This document shows, piece by piece, positions 54,433-62,589 of a DNA stretch of 64,000 bases. The DNA lies in contig NZ_FXWM01000001.1 of the NCBI RefSeq assembly GCF_900177675.1, positions 1,001,001-1,065,000 on the forward strand. The letters run 5' to 3'. A program made the translations under genes and the position numbers. This DNA is from Bacillus sp. OV166 (lineage in GTDB: Bacteria > Bacillota > Bacilli > Bacillales > Cytobacillaceae). Position 1 is the stretch's first letter; each line of letters starts with the position of its first letter. Below the pieces are notes generated by a model that made no database searches, had not been told where the DNA came from, and saw only the letters and a program-made list of their open reading frames with translations.

Positions 54433-54477
54433 AGTTTTATTTTGAATTCTTCGGGCGGAGAATCCCACCCGACAATT

Positions 54478-55389
54478 CTATGACAAAGATTCACTTTCTA
54501 AAGAGACAGATTCCACTTTTGTTGTGGGCATTTTAACATTGCCCGCCACAATTCCGCCTAAAATAAGGATAACTCCTAGCCATTGTGACAAGCTTACGTT
54601 TTCAGCTAAGACGAGCGATGACAAGATAACCGCAACCGGAAGTTCTGAGGCTGTTAATATCGTTCCAAGTCCTGGGCCGATATGCTTCATTCCAATAGAA
54701 AATAAGAGCGGTGGCAAGGCTACGCCAAATAGCCCAAGGAACAATCCATACGGTGCTACTCCCATTAAAACTGGTAAATGGAATAAATCCGTTGGCGTAA
54801 AAAATAAAAAAACAGTGATCAATCCGCCAGTGGAAAGTAGAGCACTTTTCTGCACAGGTGGTGTATCTTTTTCCACGGAGCCGCTAAGAAAGATGAGAGC
54901 GGTATACGTTAATGCGGAAAGCAGACCCCAAACTGTCCCTTGCCATGATATTTCAACGCCGCCTTCTGCAATAATACCAGCAGCTAGAATGGAGCCAATG
55001 ATTAAAATACCAATCGAAACCATTTTCCCGTTGCTTGGTGTTTTTTTATAAACCATCCACTCAATAAAAGTGCCAATCCATACAAATTGAAATAAAAAGA
55101 TGATCGCAAGTGAAGCATCCAGGGTTTGCAATGACTGATAATAAAATACACCTGTTAAACCAACTGGAATTCCTGATAAAAGTAATTTACCTATTTTAGG
55201 TAGAGTAAGTTTTTTCTTTTTCGAAAAAAGAGCGACCCCCCAGATTAGCAAGGTCCCAAGTAAGTATTGACTTCCTGTTACCTGTGTCACGGTGAAACCA
55301 GCCGAGTAAGCAAGCTTTACAAAGGTCGATAATACTCCGTAACAGCAGCCTCCTAAAAAAACAATTAGTGCATATTGCCAAGTTTTCAT
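54478..55389 (-). CDS. EamA-family (DMT) transporter
   Basis: This 303-residue, ten-helix protein has two EamA repeats: YGVLSTFVKLAYSAGFTVTQ in the first and GPGLGTILTASELPVAVILS in the second, typical of metabolite exporters of the RhaT/YdcZ-like superfamily. The substrate is unknown. AAGGAG favours the ATG at 55389 over the upstream one. A strong hairpin with T run sits between promoter and start. Confidence 0.85.
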   Translation of the reverse strand: MKTWQYALIVFLGGCCYGVLSTFVKLAYSAGFTVTQVTGSQYLLGTLLIWGVALFSKKKKLTLPKIGKLLLSGIPVGLTGVFYYQSLQTLDASLAIIFLFQFVWIGTFIEWMVYKKTPSNGKMVSIGILIIGSILAAGIIAEGGVEISWQGTVWGLLSALTYTALIFLSGSVEKDTPPVQKSALLSTGGLITVFLFFTPTDLFHLPVLMGVAPYGLFLGLFGVALPPLLFSIGMKHIGPGLGTILTASELPVAVILSSLVLAENVSLSQWLGVILILGGIVAGNVKMPTTKVESVSLESESLS

Positions 55390-55411
55390 TTTTCCTACTC
55401 CTTTCATTCCA

Positions 55412-55451
55412 TAAAAAAAGCCACACAGCTCTCATATGAAAGCTGTGTGGC
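55412..55451 (-). terminator. Leader terminator (possible attenuator) of the EamA gene
   Basis: GCCACACAGCT (55420-55430) and AGCTGTGTGGC (55441-55451) form a perfect stem with T7 on the minus strand, about 25 bases before the EamA start. It lies downstream of the predicted promoter, so it should stop most transcripts unless relieved. Confidence 0.65.
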
Positions 55452-55517
55452 GAAAATAGAGATATCTCTAGAAAAGTCCACAAACAAATGAATTTTGTTA
55501 TTTAATTTGACTTTGTT

Positions 55518-55546
55518 ACTTTAAAACAATTGAAAAAGAATGTCAA
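55518..55546 (-). promoter_or_regulatory. Promoter of the EamA gene
   Basis: On the minus strand TTGACA (55541-55546) and TAAAGT (55518-55523) are 17 bases apart, a near-consensus sigma-A promoter. Confidence 0.65.
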
Positions 55547-55583
55547 TCATTTTTGCCTCAAAATAGAGCTTCAATTGGAGGAT

Positions 55584-55632
55584 AGGTGTCTGACCCTTGT
55601 AAATTAATTCACAATGGTTAGGCGCCTTTTTT
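55584..55632. repeat. Imperfect palindrome related to the 22-bp hairpin
   Basis: AGGTGTCTGACC with AATGGTTAGGCGCCT form an imperfect stem with a T6 tail. The AGGTGTC-GACC arrangement resembles the palindrome at 50230. Confidence 0.5.
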
Positions 55633-55722
55633 GTTTAATTTCTACACGGTTTTCCGTGTGACAGTATACTGTCATTTTTAATCACTAATTTGACAATGAA
55701 CTTTCATAATGCTATATTTTGA

Positions 55723-55751
55723 TTGACATGAAAATTTAAATTCAAATAATA
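55723..55751 (+). promoter_or_regulatory. Promoter of the amino-sugar operon
   Basis: TTGACA (55723-55728), 17 bases, then ATAATA (55746-55751). The spacer holds a near-palindrome TGAAAATTTAAATTCA, a possible site for the RpiR-type regulator encoded next. Confidence 0.5.
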
Positions 55752-55789
55752 GCCTATAAAAAAACTAAACAAGAGTAGCGGGGGCAAAC

Positions 55790-56629
55790 ATGGAAACGCG
55801 GCCAATCAATGGACCAAAACCTTCAATCTTAATGGAACAAAACAAACATAATTTTACGAAGTCGGAGAACAAAATTTACGAGTATATTCTAGCAAACTCT
55901 AAAATGGTCCTATATCAATCATTAACGGAATTTTCGGAAGCAAGCGGGGTGGCAGAAGCTACCGTGCTGCGTTTTTTCCGGAAATTAGGATATAAAGGCT
56001 TCCAAGATTTTAAATTTTTGTTTGCCCAAGAAGTGGCCGCTGAATCACATCAGCAGCATGAGGAAACTTATATGGAAAGGATTCGTTCCAATATGTTTCA
56101 GGCGATTGATGATACGTATGATATTTTAGATGCCCAAGCGCTCGAAGGATGTATCGATGCCATCGACCGATCCCAAGATGTAGTTATTTTTGGGATTGGT
56201 TCATCCGGGATTGCGGGTTTTGATATGCAAAACCGGTTAATACGGATTGGCAAAAATGTCAGTGTTATTACCGACCCCCACTTCCAAGTGATGCGAGCCT
56301 CCTCACTAAACGAAAAATCGGTTGTTGTTGCTATTAGTCTGACTGGGAGCACTAAAGACATTGTTGATGCTGTTAAAATCGCAAAGGAAAAGATGGCAAC
56401 TGTTATAGCATTGACAAACTATGTAAAATCACCTTTAACAAAATATGCTGACTTTATTTTACTTTCTGCTGCTAAAGAAAACCCATTAGATAGTGGGTCT
56501 TTGGTATCGAAAATTACCCAGCTTTTTCTAATTGATTTAATTTGTACTGGACTTACGATGAAAAACTATCCGGAAGCGAAAAAAGTAAAAATGGAAATCA
56601 CCGAAAATATTGCAAGCAAGCTCTATTAA
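55790..56629 (+). CDS. MurR/RpiR-family transcriptional regulator
   Basis: This 279-residue protein has an N-terminal HTH_6 domain (about 15-95; FTKSENKIYEYILANSKMVL and EATVLRFFRKLGYKGFQDFK) and a SIS sugar-phosphate-binding domain (about 125-260; FGIGSSGIAGFDMQNRL and ISLTGSTKDIVDAVKIA). It likely senses an amino-sugar phosphate and controls the nag/nan-type genes downstream. It is 35 bases before nagA. No paralogue is seen. Confidence 0.9.
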   Translation: METRPINGPKPSILMEQNKHNFTKSENKIYEYILANSKMVLYQSLTEFSEASGVAEATVLRFFRKLGYKGFQDFKFLFAQEVAAESHQQHEETYMERIRSNMFQAIDDTYDILDAQALEGCIDAIDRSQDVVIFGIGSSGIAGFDMQNRLIRIGKNVSVITDPHFQVMRASSLNEKSVVVAISLTGSTKDIVDAVKIAKEKMATVIALTNYVKSPLTKYADFILLSAAKENPLDSGSLVSKITQLFLIDLICTGLTMKNYPEAKKVKMEITENIASKLY

Positions 56630-56664
56630 TCCTATCCTCATTTGGAATGAAAGGATGAATCCAA

Positions 56665-57825
56665 TTGAATTCAATTTTAATAAAAAATGCTGCTATTTAT
56701 ACCGAGGAAGAAATTATTGAAAAAGGATACTTGTTGATAAATGAGGGGAGTATCGCCGGTATTTTTACATATGAACCTGAGGAGTTGCCTGAATATATAA
56801 CGGTAATAGATGGGACAAACTTACTTGCTGTACCTGGCTTTATCGATGGTCACATCCATGGTGCAAATGGAGCGGATGTCATGGACGCAACAGAGGAAGC
56901 GATAGAGACGATGGCATCTTTTTTACCGAGGGAAGGGACCACCAGTTTCTTAGCTACGACAATCACGCAAGCGCAAGGAAACATAGAGAAAGCTTTAGAT
57001 AATCTTGCAGCATATCAAAATAAACCGGGACAGGCGGAAATGATCGGTGTTCACCTTGAAGGACCATTTGTAGAAAAGCAGCGGGCAGGTGCCCAGCCAC
57101 AGCAATATATTATCGAGCCTGATCTCGATTTATTTAAAAAATGGCAGTCTTTGTCAGGCAATCAGATTAAAACAATTACGATGGCACCCGAGCATGATCC
57201 AGATGGGGACTTTATAAAAGAATTAGCGGCATTCGGAGTTAATGTATCAGCTGGACATACAGATGCGAATTTTGCTGGAATGAAAAATGCTGTTTGCCAT
57301 GGGGTTCGTCAAGTTACACATTTGTGCAATGCAATGTCAGGTATTCATCATCGGGATATTGGCGTCGTGGGTGCTGCATTTCAATTACCCGCATTAAGAG
57401 GCGAACTGATCTCAGACGGAATTCACGTTTCCCAAGAGATGATGCAGTTGATTTTCCATCATATGGGAAGTAAACGATTGATAATGATTACCGATTCGAT
57501 GCGTGCGAAGGGTCTATCTCCAGGTAATTATGAACTTGGTGGACAGCCTGTGACAGTTTCCGAGGATCGTGCGATTTTAGCGGATGGAACATTAGCTGGG
57601 AGTATTCTTAAAATGAATGAAGGTGCCAAGCGGATGCTGAATCTCCAGGGGGTAGCGATTCCTGATATTATTGAAATGGCTTCCATGAATCCAGCAAAAC
57701 AAATAGGGATTTTTAATCGAAAAGGAAGCATTTCCATCGGAAAAGATGCGGATGTTTTATTGGTGAACAATGAAATGAATATCGAATACACCATTTGCCG
57801 TGGTGTAATTGCATACAAAGGGTGA
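56665..57825 (+). CDS. nagA: N-acetylglucosamine-6-phosphate deacetylase
   Basis: This 386-residue amidohydrolase has GFIDGHIHGANGADVMDAT near residue 58, the metal Glu in HLEGPFV, GHTDANF, HLCNAMSGIHHRDIG and the catalytic Asp in ITDSMRAKG. It removes acetate from GlcNAc-6-phosphate to give GlcN-6-phosphate, the substrate of NagB encoded next. The start is TTG with AAAGGATG upstream. Full length for the family. Confidence 0.93.
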   Translation: MNSILIKNAAIYTEEEIIEKGYLLINEGSIAGIFTYEPEELPEYITVIDGTNLLAVPGFIDGHIHGANGADVMDATEEAIETMASFLPREGTTSFLATTITQAQGNIEKALDNLAAYQNKPGQAEMIGVHLEGPFVEKQRAGAQPQQYIIEPDLDLFKKWQSLSGNQIKTITMAPEHDPDGDFIKELAAFGVNVSAGHTDANFAGMKNAVCHGVRQVTHLCNAMSGIHHRDIGVVGAAFQLPALRGELISDGIHVSQEMMQLIFHHMGSKRLIMITDSMRAKGLSPGNYELGGQPVTVSEDRAILADGTLAGSILKMNEGAKRMLNLQGVAIPDIIEMASMNPAKQIGIFNRKGSISIGKDADVLLVNNEMNIEYTICRGVIAYKG

Positions 57826-57830
57826 TAGAT

Positions 57831-58592
57831 TTGCAAATTATTAAAGTAAAAGATTATGAAGAGATGAGCAAAAAGGCTTGTTCATTTATTGTAGAAAGAA
57901 TGAAACAACATGAACATATAGTGCTAGGTATGGCGACCGGATCAACGCCAGAAGGGCTTTATAAACATTTAATTGAAACATATCGTAAGAGAGAAGCATC
58001 CTTTAAACATGCGACAACTTTTAATCTCGATGAATATGTGGGGATTGACTCCAAGAATCCAAATAGCTATCACTTCTATATGAAGGACAAACTATTTAGG
58101 CATATTGATCTTTTACCTGAAAACGCTCATGTACCTTACGGGAGTGCTGCCGATTTGCAGAAGGCATGCGAAGAATATGAAAAGCGAATCCGTGCAGCTG
58201 GCCAAATTGATATCCAAGTGTTAGGCCTCGGATTAAACGGACATATCGGGTTTAATGAGCCAGGAACAACTTTTTCCAGCCGAACACATTTAGTTAATTT
58301 AGAGGAATCAACTCGTCGGGCCAATGCCCGATTCTTTTCAAGCCTAAATGAGGTTCCAACCAAAGCAATTACGATGGGGATTGAAACGATTATGGAAAGC
58401 AAATTAATCTTGTTGCTTGTTTCTGGAGAAAAGAAAGCCGTGCCATTGGCTAGGCTGTTGGACGGGGACGTCTTAGAGGATTTTCCAGCATCAATTTTAC
58501 AGAGGCATCCTAATGTTGTCATTGTGGCAGATGAAGCCGCACTGAGTAATAAGGAGTATCGGTATGAAAATAGAATTTGTCTTACAAAGTGA
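57831..58592 (+). CDS. nagB: Glucosamine-6-phosphate deaminase
   Basis: This 253-residue protein has the NagB motifs GMATGSTPEGLYKHLIE, FNLDEYVG, the catalytic-site GLGLNGHIGFNEPG and KAITMGI. It turns GlcN-6-phosphate into fructose-6-phosphate and ammonia. The TTG at 57831, five bases after the nagA stop and behind GGGTGAT, is the likely start; the longer frame from 57795 overlaps nagA. Length equals the short Bacillus form. Confidence 0.93.
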   Translation: MQIIKVKDYEEMSKKACSFIVERMKQHEHIVLGMATGSTPEGLYKHLIETYRKREASFKHATTFNLDEYVGIDSKNPNSYHFYMKDKLFRHIDLLPENAHVPYGSAADLQKACEEYEKRIRAAGQIDIQVLGLGLNGHIGFNEPGTTFSSRTHLVNLEESTRRANARFFSSLNEVPTKAITMGIETIMESKLILLLVSGEKKAVPLARLLDGDVLEDFPASILQRHPNVVIVADEAALSNKEYRYENRICLTK

Positions 58593-58750
58593 GCATGGCC
58601 TGAGGTCCCAACAAGAATTAAACTCCTCCTTCCTCGTTTCGGAGGAAATTTTCTTCTATTATATTCAATAAGGAGGAAATTATTTTCGAAACTATTTTTG
58701 TCTGCTATGTTTAATTTGAAAACGAATTCGTTAAAAGGGGTGAATGAATG

Positions 58751-59203
58751 ATGATTATGGATCACATCAGTAATTACAATGTTTACAAAGGGGTAAATGA
58801 AAAGGTTGGTCAAGCAATTGCCTATATTCTAAACACAGATTTCGAAATTATGCAGACAGGTATGCATAGAGTGGATGGAGACAATCTTTTCTTCAATTTA
58901 ATTGAATATAATACCAAAAATGCAAATGAACGTTTCTGGGAATCGCACAAAAAATATATCGATATTCATTATATATTAGAAGGGAAGGAATACATCGGTC
59001 ATGAGCTATTTGAACGAATGAAGATAAAAGAGGATTATAATGAGGAGGATGATTATTTTCTATTAGAAGGCAGCCTGCAGTCAAAGGTAAAACTTGAGCA
59101 GGGGGAATTTCTAATTTGCAATCCTCAAGATGTTCATATGACTGGAATTATGGTAGATAGTCCTGAAAAGGTTAGAAAAGTTGTCTTTAAAGTAAAACTA
59201 TAG
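58751..59203 (+). CDS. YhcH/YjgK/YiaL-family protein
   Basis: This 150-residue cupin-like protein has FWESHKKYIDIHYILEGKEY and GEFLICNPQDVHMTGI, carrying the His/Glu/Asp metal ligands typical of the family. Members (YhcH in the E. coli nan operon) are linked to sialic-acid breakdown, possibly anomer handling of N-glycolyl or related sugars. This supports a sialic-acid role for the cluster. GGGGTG lies before the ATG. Confidence 0.88.
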   Translation: MIMDHISNYNVYKGVNEKVGQAIAYILNTDFEIMQTGMHRVDGDNLFFNLIEYNTKNANERFWESHKKYIDIHYILEGKEYIGHELFERMKIKEDYNEEDDYFLLEGSLQSKVKLEQGEFLICNPQDVHMTGIMVDSPEKVRKVVFKVKL

Positions 59204-59218
59204 GGAGTGATACCCTTG

Positions 59219-60883
59219 ATGATGAAAGAAAATATAACTACAGATGTACTTGTTGTGGGCAGTGGTATCGCAGGATTAAAGGTCAGTATCGAGCTGGCCA
59301 AAGCAGGTAAAACCGTGATAATGTCGACAAAAACGCAGTTATGTTCAGGCTCAAGCTTCTATCCTTTGAAAGCCTCTTTGGGAACACAGGTAACGAAAGA
59401 TGATTCGGATAGAGAAGTTTTTTTACAGGATATCGAATCTGTTAGTCATCATATGCATGATAAGGAAATGGCGCAAATCTATGTGAAAGAGATTCGCGAC
59501 CGCGTTGAGGAGTTTGCGGAAATCGGGATTGAGCCATATAAACTTCCTGAAAGCCGAAAGGCATGTTTTGCGGAACATGACAGAACGATCTATATGTTAA
59601 GAGACTGGGATAAAATTCGTGAAAATGTTAAGGGAATATTCAAGAACTACTCAAATATTTCTCTTATGGAAAGATCTTCCGTTATCTCGTTAATAAAAAA
59701 GGACGGGAAGATTACTGGTGCTTTCCTGTTGGACAAGCATAATAATTTGATGTTGATACAGTGTAAAGCTGTGGTTCTCGCTACAGGAGGATTCGGTAAT
59801 ATTTATAAGCATAACTTGAATCCGAATGACGTCGATGGGTCTGGGCATATTCTCGCACTTGAAGCAGGTGCAAGTCTTGTAAATATGGAATTCATTCAAT
59901 TTATTCCGGGTTTTACAACTCCAAAGTACAAAACCTTATGGGGTGAACACACCCTGAATTATTGTGAGGATTTTGTGGATGAGAATGGAAAAAGCATCTT
60001 AGACGCAGTGCTCCCAGAAGGACTGTCGAAGGAGGAATGTCTCGATAAACGCAGCACACATGGGCCGTTTACGAACTCTTTACCATCTAAATATTTTGAT
60101 ATTGCCATGATGACAGAAATTATCAGAACAAAAAGTGAAGCTGGATTTGAGCTTATTTATGATCAGGCAATTTATGAGGATCAACGTGATTTTTATACAA
60201 TTTATTTAGATTGGCTGCAAGAGCGTGGCGTCAATCTTGTGACCGACCGAGTTAAAATCGCTCCATTCGCCCATGCGAGTAACGGTGGTGTGAAGGTAGA
60301 CAGCTTTGGCAGGACACAGGTTGAAGGACTTTATGCGATCGGTGAGCTGGCCGGAGGAATTGAAGGAGCCAACCGACTTGGCGGAAATTCGACGGGGTCT
60401 TGTATGGTATTTGGAAAAAGAGCAGCCGAGAATTGTCTTGATTATATAAATCGTCAAGAAAATTCCCCATTCAATACCCAGGAAGCGGTCAGACAATTTA
60501 ACCAAAAAATTCAATCCTTTTCGGCAAAACCTGGCATCTTCACGCCAAATGATGTGATGGATAAGATTCGCGAAATCATGTGGTTTAACGGAAATGTCAT
60601 TAGAGATGAAAAAAATCTCCAATCAAGCATCCATAAAATAGAAGAATTGAAGTCGTCCTTTGATTTAAGTCTTTTTGTCAATCATAAAACAGAACGTAAA
60701 AGTGCGTTTAAAGCGAGGAATTTTCTCATCCTTTCAGACCTGCTCTTGAAGGCCATGCTGGAAAGACGAGAAAGCAGGGGCGCCCATTATCGAGAAGATT
60801 ACCCCTATGAAAATGAAAATTATAATCGTAGATTGTTGATTTCTTTAAAGGATCATGAGGTGAAGCTTAAATTTCAGTCATGA
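59219..60883 (+). CDS. FAD-dependent oxidoreductase (fumarate reductase/aspartate oxidase flavoprotein family)
   Basis: This 554-residue flavoprotein has the N-terminal dinucleotide motif VVGSGIAGLKVSIELAKAG, KAVVLATGGFGNIY, NPNDVDGSGHILALEAGA and the C-terminal GLYAIGELAGGIEGANRLGGNS, followed by a fumarate-reductase-like helical tail (REIMWFNGNVIRDE). It is in the FAD_binding_2 family with L-aspartate oxidase and fumarate reductase. No iron-sulfur or heme subunit is nearby. Its role in an amino-sugar cluster is unexplained; it may oxidise an unusual sugar acid. GGGAGTGA precedes the ATG. Confidence 0.85.
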   Translation: MMKENITTDVLVVGSGIAGLKVSIELAKAGKTVIMSTKTQLCSGSSFYPLKASLGTQVTKDDSDREVFLQDIESVSHHMHDKEMAQIYVKEIRDRVEEFAEIGIEPYKLPESRKACFAEHDRTIYMLRDWDKIRENVKGIFKNYSNISLMERSSVISLIKKDGKITGAFLLDKHNNLMLIQCKAVVLATGGFGNIYKHNLNPNDVDGSGHILALEAGASLVNMEFIQFIPGFTTPKYKTLWGEHTLNYCEDFVDENGKSILDAVLPEGLSKEECLDKRSTHGPFTNSLPSKYFDIAMMTEIIRTKSEAGFELIYDQAIYEDQRDFYTIYLDWLQERGVNLVTDRVKIAPFAHASNGGVKVDSFGRTQVEGLYAIGELAGGIEGANRLGGNSTGSCMVFGKRAAENCLDYINRQENSPFNTQEAVRQFNQKIQSFSAKPGIFTPNDVMDKIREIMWFNGNVIRDEKNLQSSIHKIEELKSSFDLSLFVNHKTERKSAFKARNFLILSDLLLKAMLERRESRGAHYREDYPYENENYNRRLLISLKDHEVKLKFQS

Positions 60884-60944
60884 TATTTTTTTGATTAGAA
60901 ATGTTGGATATTTTTTTCAAAAATATAAATTATGAAGAAAATTA

Positions 60945-60992
60945 TTTACAGAATTCATAGTATGTGATATATTAATCATGTAAACGCTAACA
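60945..60992 (+). promoter_or_regulatory. Promoter with CcpA cre site for the aldolase-transporter genes
   Basis: TTTACA (60945-60950), 17 bases, TATATT (60968-60973), then TGTAAACGCTAACA (60979-60992), an exact match to the cre consensus TGWAANCGNTNWCA just after the -10. CcpA bound there should block transcription when preferred sugars are present. Confidence 0.8.
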
Positions 60993-61020
60993 CTAAATAG
61001 ATTTCAGGTGGGGAAGACAA

Positions 61021-61932
61021 ATGACATTAGAAAAATTTAAAGGGATTATTCCTGCTTTTTATGCTTGTTATGATGAGGCAGGAGAAGTATCAGAAAACCG
61101 AACAAGGGATTTATGTAACTATCTATATGAAAAAGGCGTGAAAGGTCTTTATGTAGGCGGCAGTTCAGGTGAATGTATTTACCAAAATCTTGAGGAACGA
61201 AAAGCAACATTAAAATATGTGGCCGAAGCGGTAAAAGGAAAGCTTACATTAATCGCTCATGTTGGCGCTCCATCCACAAGGGATAGCGTAATTTTAGCCA
61301 AATATGCTGAAGAGCTGGGTTATGATGCCTTATCCGCGATTCCGCCGATCTACTTTAGCCTTCCTGAAAGTGCTATTTATAAATATTGGACGGAAATCAT
61401 GGATTCAGCAGAGCTGCCATTTATTATTTACAACATTCCGCAAACCACTGGATACAATCTTTCAATGAATCTCTTTAAGAAGCTGATTGAAAATAAAAAG
61501 GTCATTGGCGTTAAAAATTCATCGATGCCAGCTATGGATATCGAACGCTTTAAGGCTGCGGCGGGAGAAAACTTTATCGTATTTAATGGTCCTGATGAGC
61601 AGTATGTTGCGGGCAGAGTCATCGGTGCTGACAGCGGAATCGGCGGTACGTATGCAGCGATGCCAGAACTGCTTTTAAAAGCAGAAGAGTTTGTAGCTAC
61701 AGGAAACTTTGAACAAGCAAGAAGCATTCAACGAGATATTAACGACATCATCATTGCCTTATGTTCACTGAATGGCTCAATGTACTCGACGATTAAAGAG
61801 ATTCTTAAATTAAGAGGAGTAAATGTGGGAAGTGTCCGCGGACCATTAGAGCCGGTACACGGTGAAGATTTAAGCAAAATTGCAGGAATTAAAGAGTTAA
61901 TTGACAACACAATCCTTAAATATGGCAGGTAA
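61021..61932 (+). CDS. N-acetylneuraminate lyase-like DHDPS-family aldolase
   Basis: This 303-residue TIM-barrel aldolase has the substrate loop YVGGSSGECIYQ, catalytic Tyr in IIYNIPQTTGYN, Schiff-base Lys in VIGVKNSSMPAMD and NGPDEQYVAGRVIGADSGIG. It starts KFKGIIPAFYACYDEAGEVS. N-acetylneuraminate lyase cleaves sialic acid to pyruvate and ManNAc; with YhcH and NagAB nearby this is the best call, though other 2-keto-sugar-acid aldolases share these motifs. GGTGGGG precedes the ATG. NanE and NanK are not in the window. Confidence 0.85.
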   Translation: MTLEKFKGIIPAFYACYDEAGEVSENRTRDLCNYLYEKGVKGLYVGGSSGECIYQNLEERKATLKYVAEAVKGKLTLIAHVGAPSTRDSVILAKYAEELGYDALSAIPPIYFSLPESAIYKYWTEIMDSAELPFIIYNIPQTTGYNLSMNLFKKLIENKKVIGVKNSSMPAMDIERFKAAAGENFIVFNGPDEQYVAGRVIGADSGIGGTYAAMPELLLKAEEFVATGNFEQARSIQRDINDIIIALCSLNGSMYSTIKEILKLRGVNVGSVRGPLEPVHGEDLSKIAGIKELIDNTILKYGR

Positions 61933-61936
61933 TGAA

Positions 61937-62575
61937 ATGAAGAGAAGAGTTGTCTGCTTTGGAGATTCAAATACCTGGGGTTATGATGCAAGTACAATGG
62001 AAAGATTCCCAGAGGGAGTTAGGTGGACAAGCCGACTAGCCGTACTATTAGGTGAAGAGTTTCAAGTAGTGGAGGAAGGACTTTCGGGCAGGACAGCAGT
62101 AGTAGATGATCCTTTATTTGAAGGATTAAATGCTTTCACCTATATCCACCCTTGTTTAATGAGTCATTCACCACTTGAGCTTGTCATCATCATGCTTGGT
62201 ACGAATGATACGAAGGAAAGGTTTAATCTGACCGCTTATAATATCGCCCAAGGAATTGCAAGACTTTCATTCAAAGCAAAAAACACACCCGCCGGCAAAA
62301 ATGGCAATTTTCCTAAAGTACTGGTAATTGCTCCTCCTTCAATTGGGGAAGAGTACTACGATTCAGAAGTAGGAAAGTCAATGGGGAAGAATTGTAATCG
62401 TAAATCAGAGGATCTGCCGATGTATTTGAAGGAACTATTGCAGATTCAAGGAACTGAGTTCCTTGATACAAAGGGTTTAGTCGCAATGAACAACATTGAT
62501 TTTATGCATCTTAATGAAGAAGGACACCAGCTTTTAGCAAAGCTTGTCTTTAATAAAATAAAAAACATGCTATAA
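61937..62575 (+). CDS. SGNH/GDSL-family hydrolase
   Basis: This roughly 212-residue cytoplasmic esterase has block I CFGDSNTWGYD (nucleophile Ser), block III MLGTNDTKERF and block V DFMHLNEEGH (catalytic Asp/His). There is no signal peptide. In this setting it may remove O-acetyl groups from sialic acid or related sugars; inferred. It starts 4 bases after the aldolase stop, suggesting coupled translation; the longer frame from 61901 is an overlap artefact. Confidence 0.88.
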   Translation: MKRRVVCFGDSNTWGYDASTMERFPEGVRWTSRLAVLLGEEFQVVEEGLSGRTAVVDDPLFEGLNAFTYIHPCLMSHSPLELVIIMLGTNDTKERFNLTAYNIAQGIARLSFKAKNTPAGKNGNFPKVLVIAPPSIGEEYYDSEVGKSMGKNCNRKSEDLPMYLKELLQIQGTEFLDTKGLVAMNNIDFMHLNEEGHQLLAKLVFNKIKNML

Positions 62576-62589
62576 AGGGGGAAAAACAA

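Noticed and set aside
58136..58813. 225-codon minus-strand ORF
   Set aside because: Antisense to nagB and the yhcH-type gene start; no ribosome site or domain.
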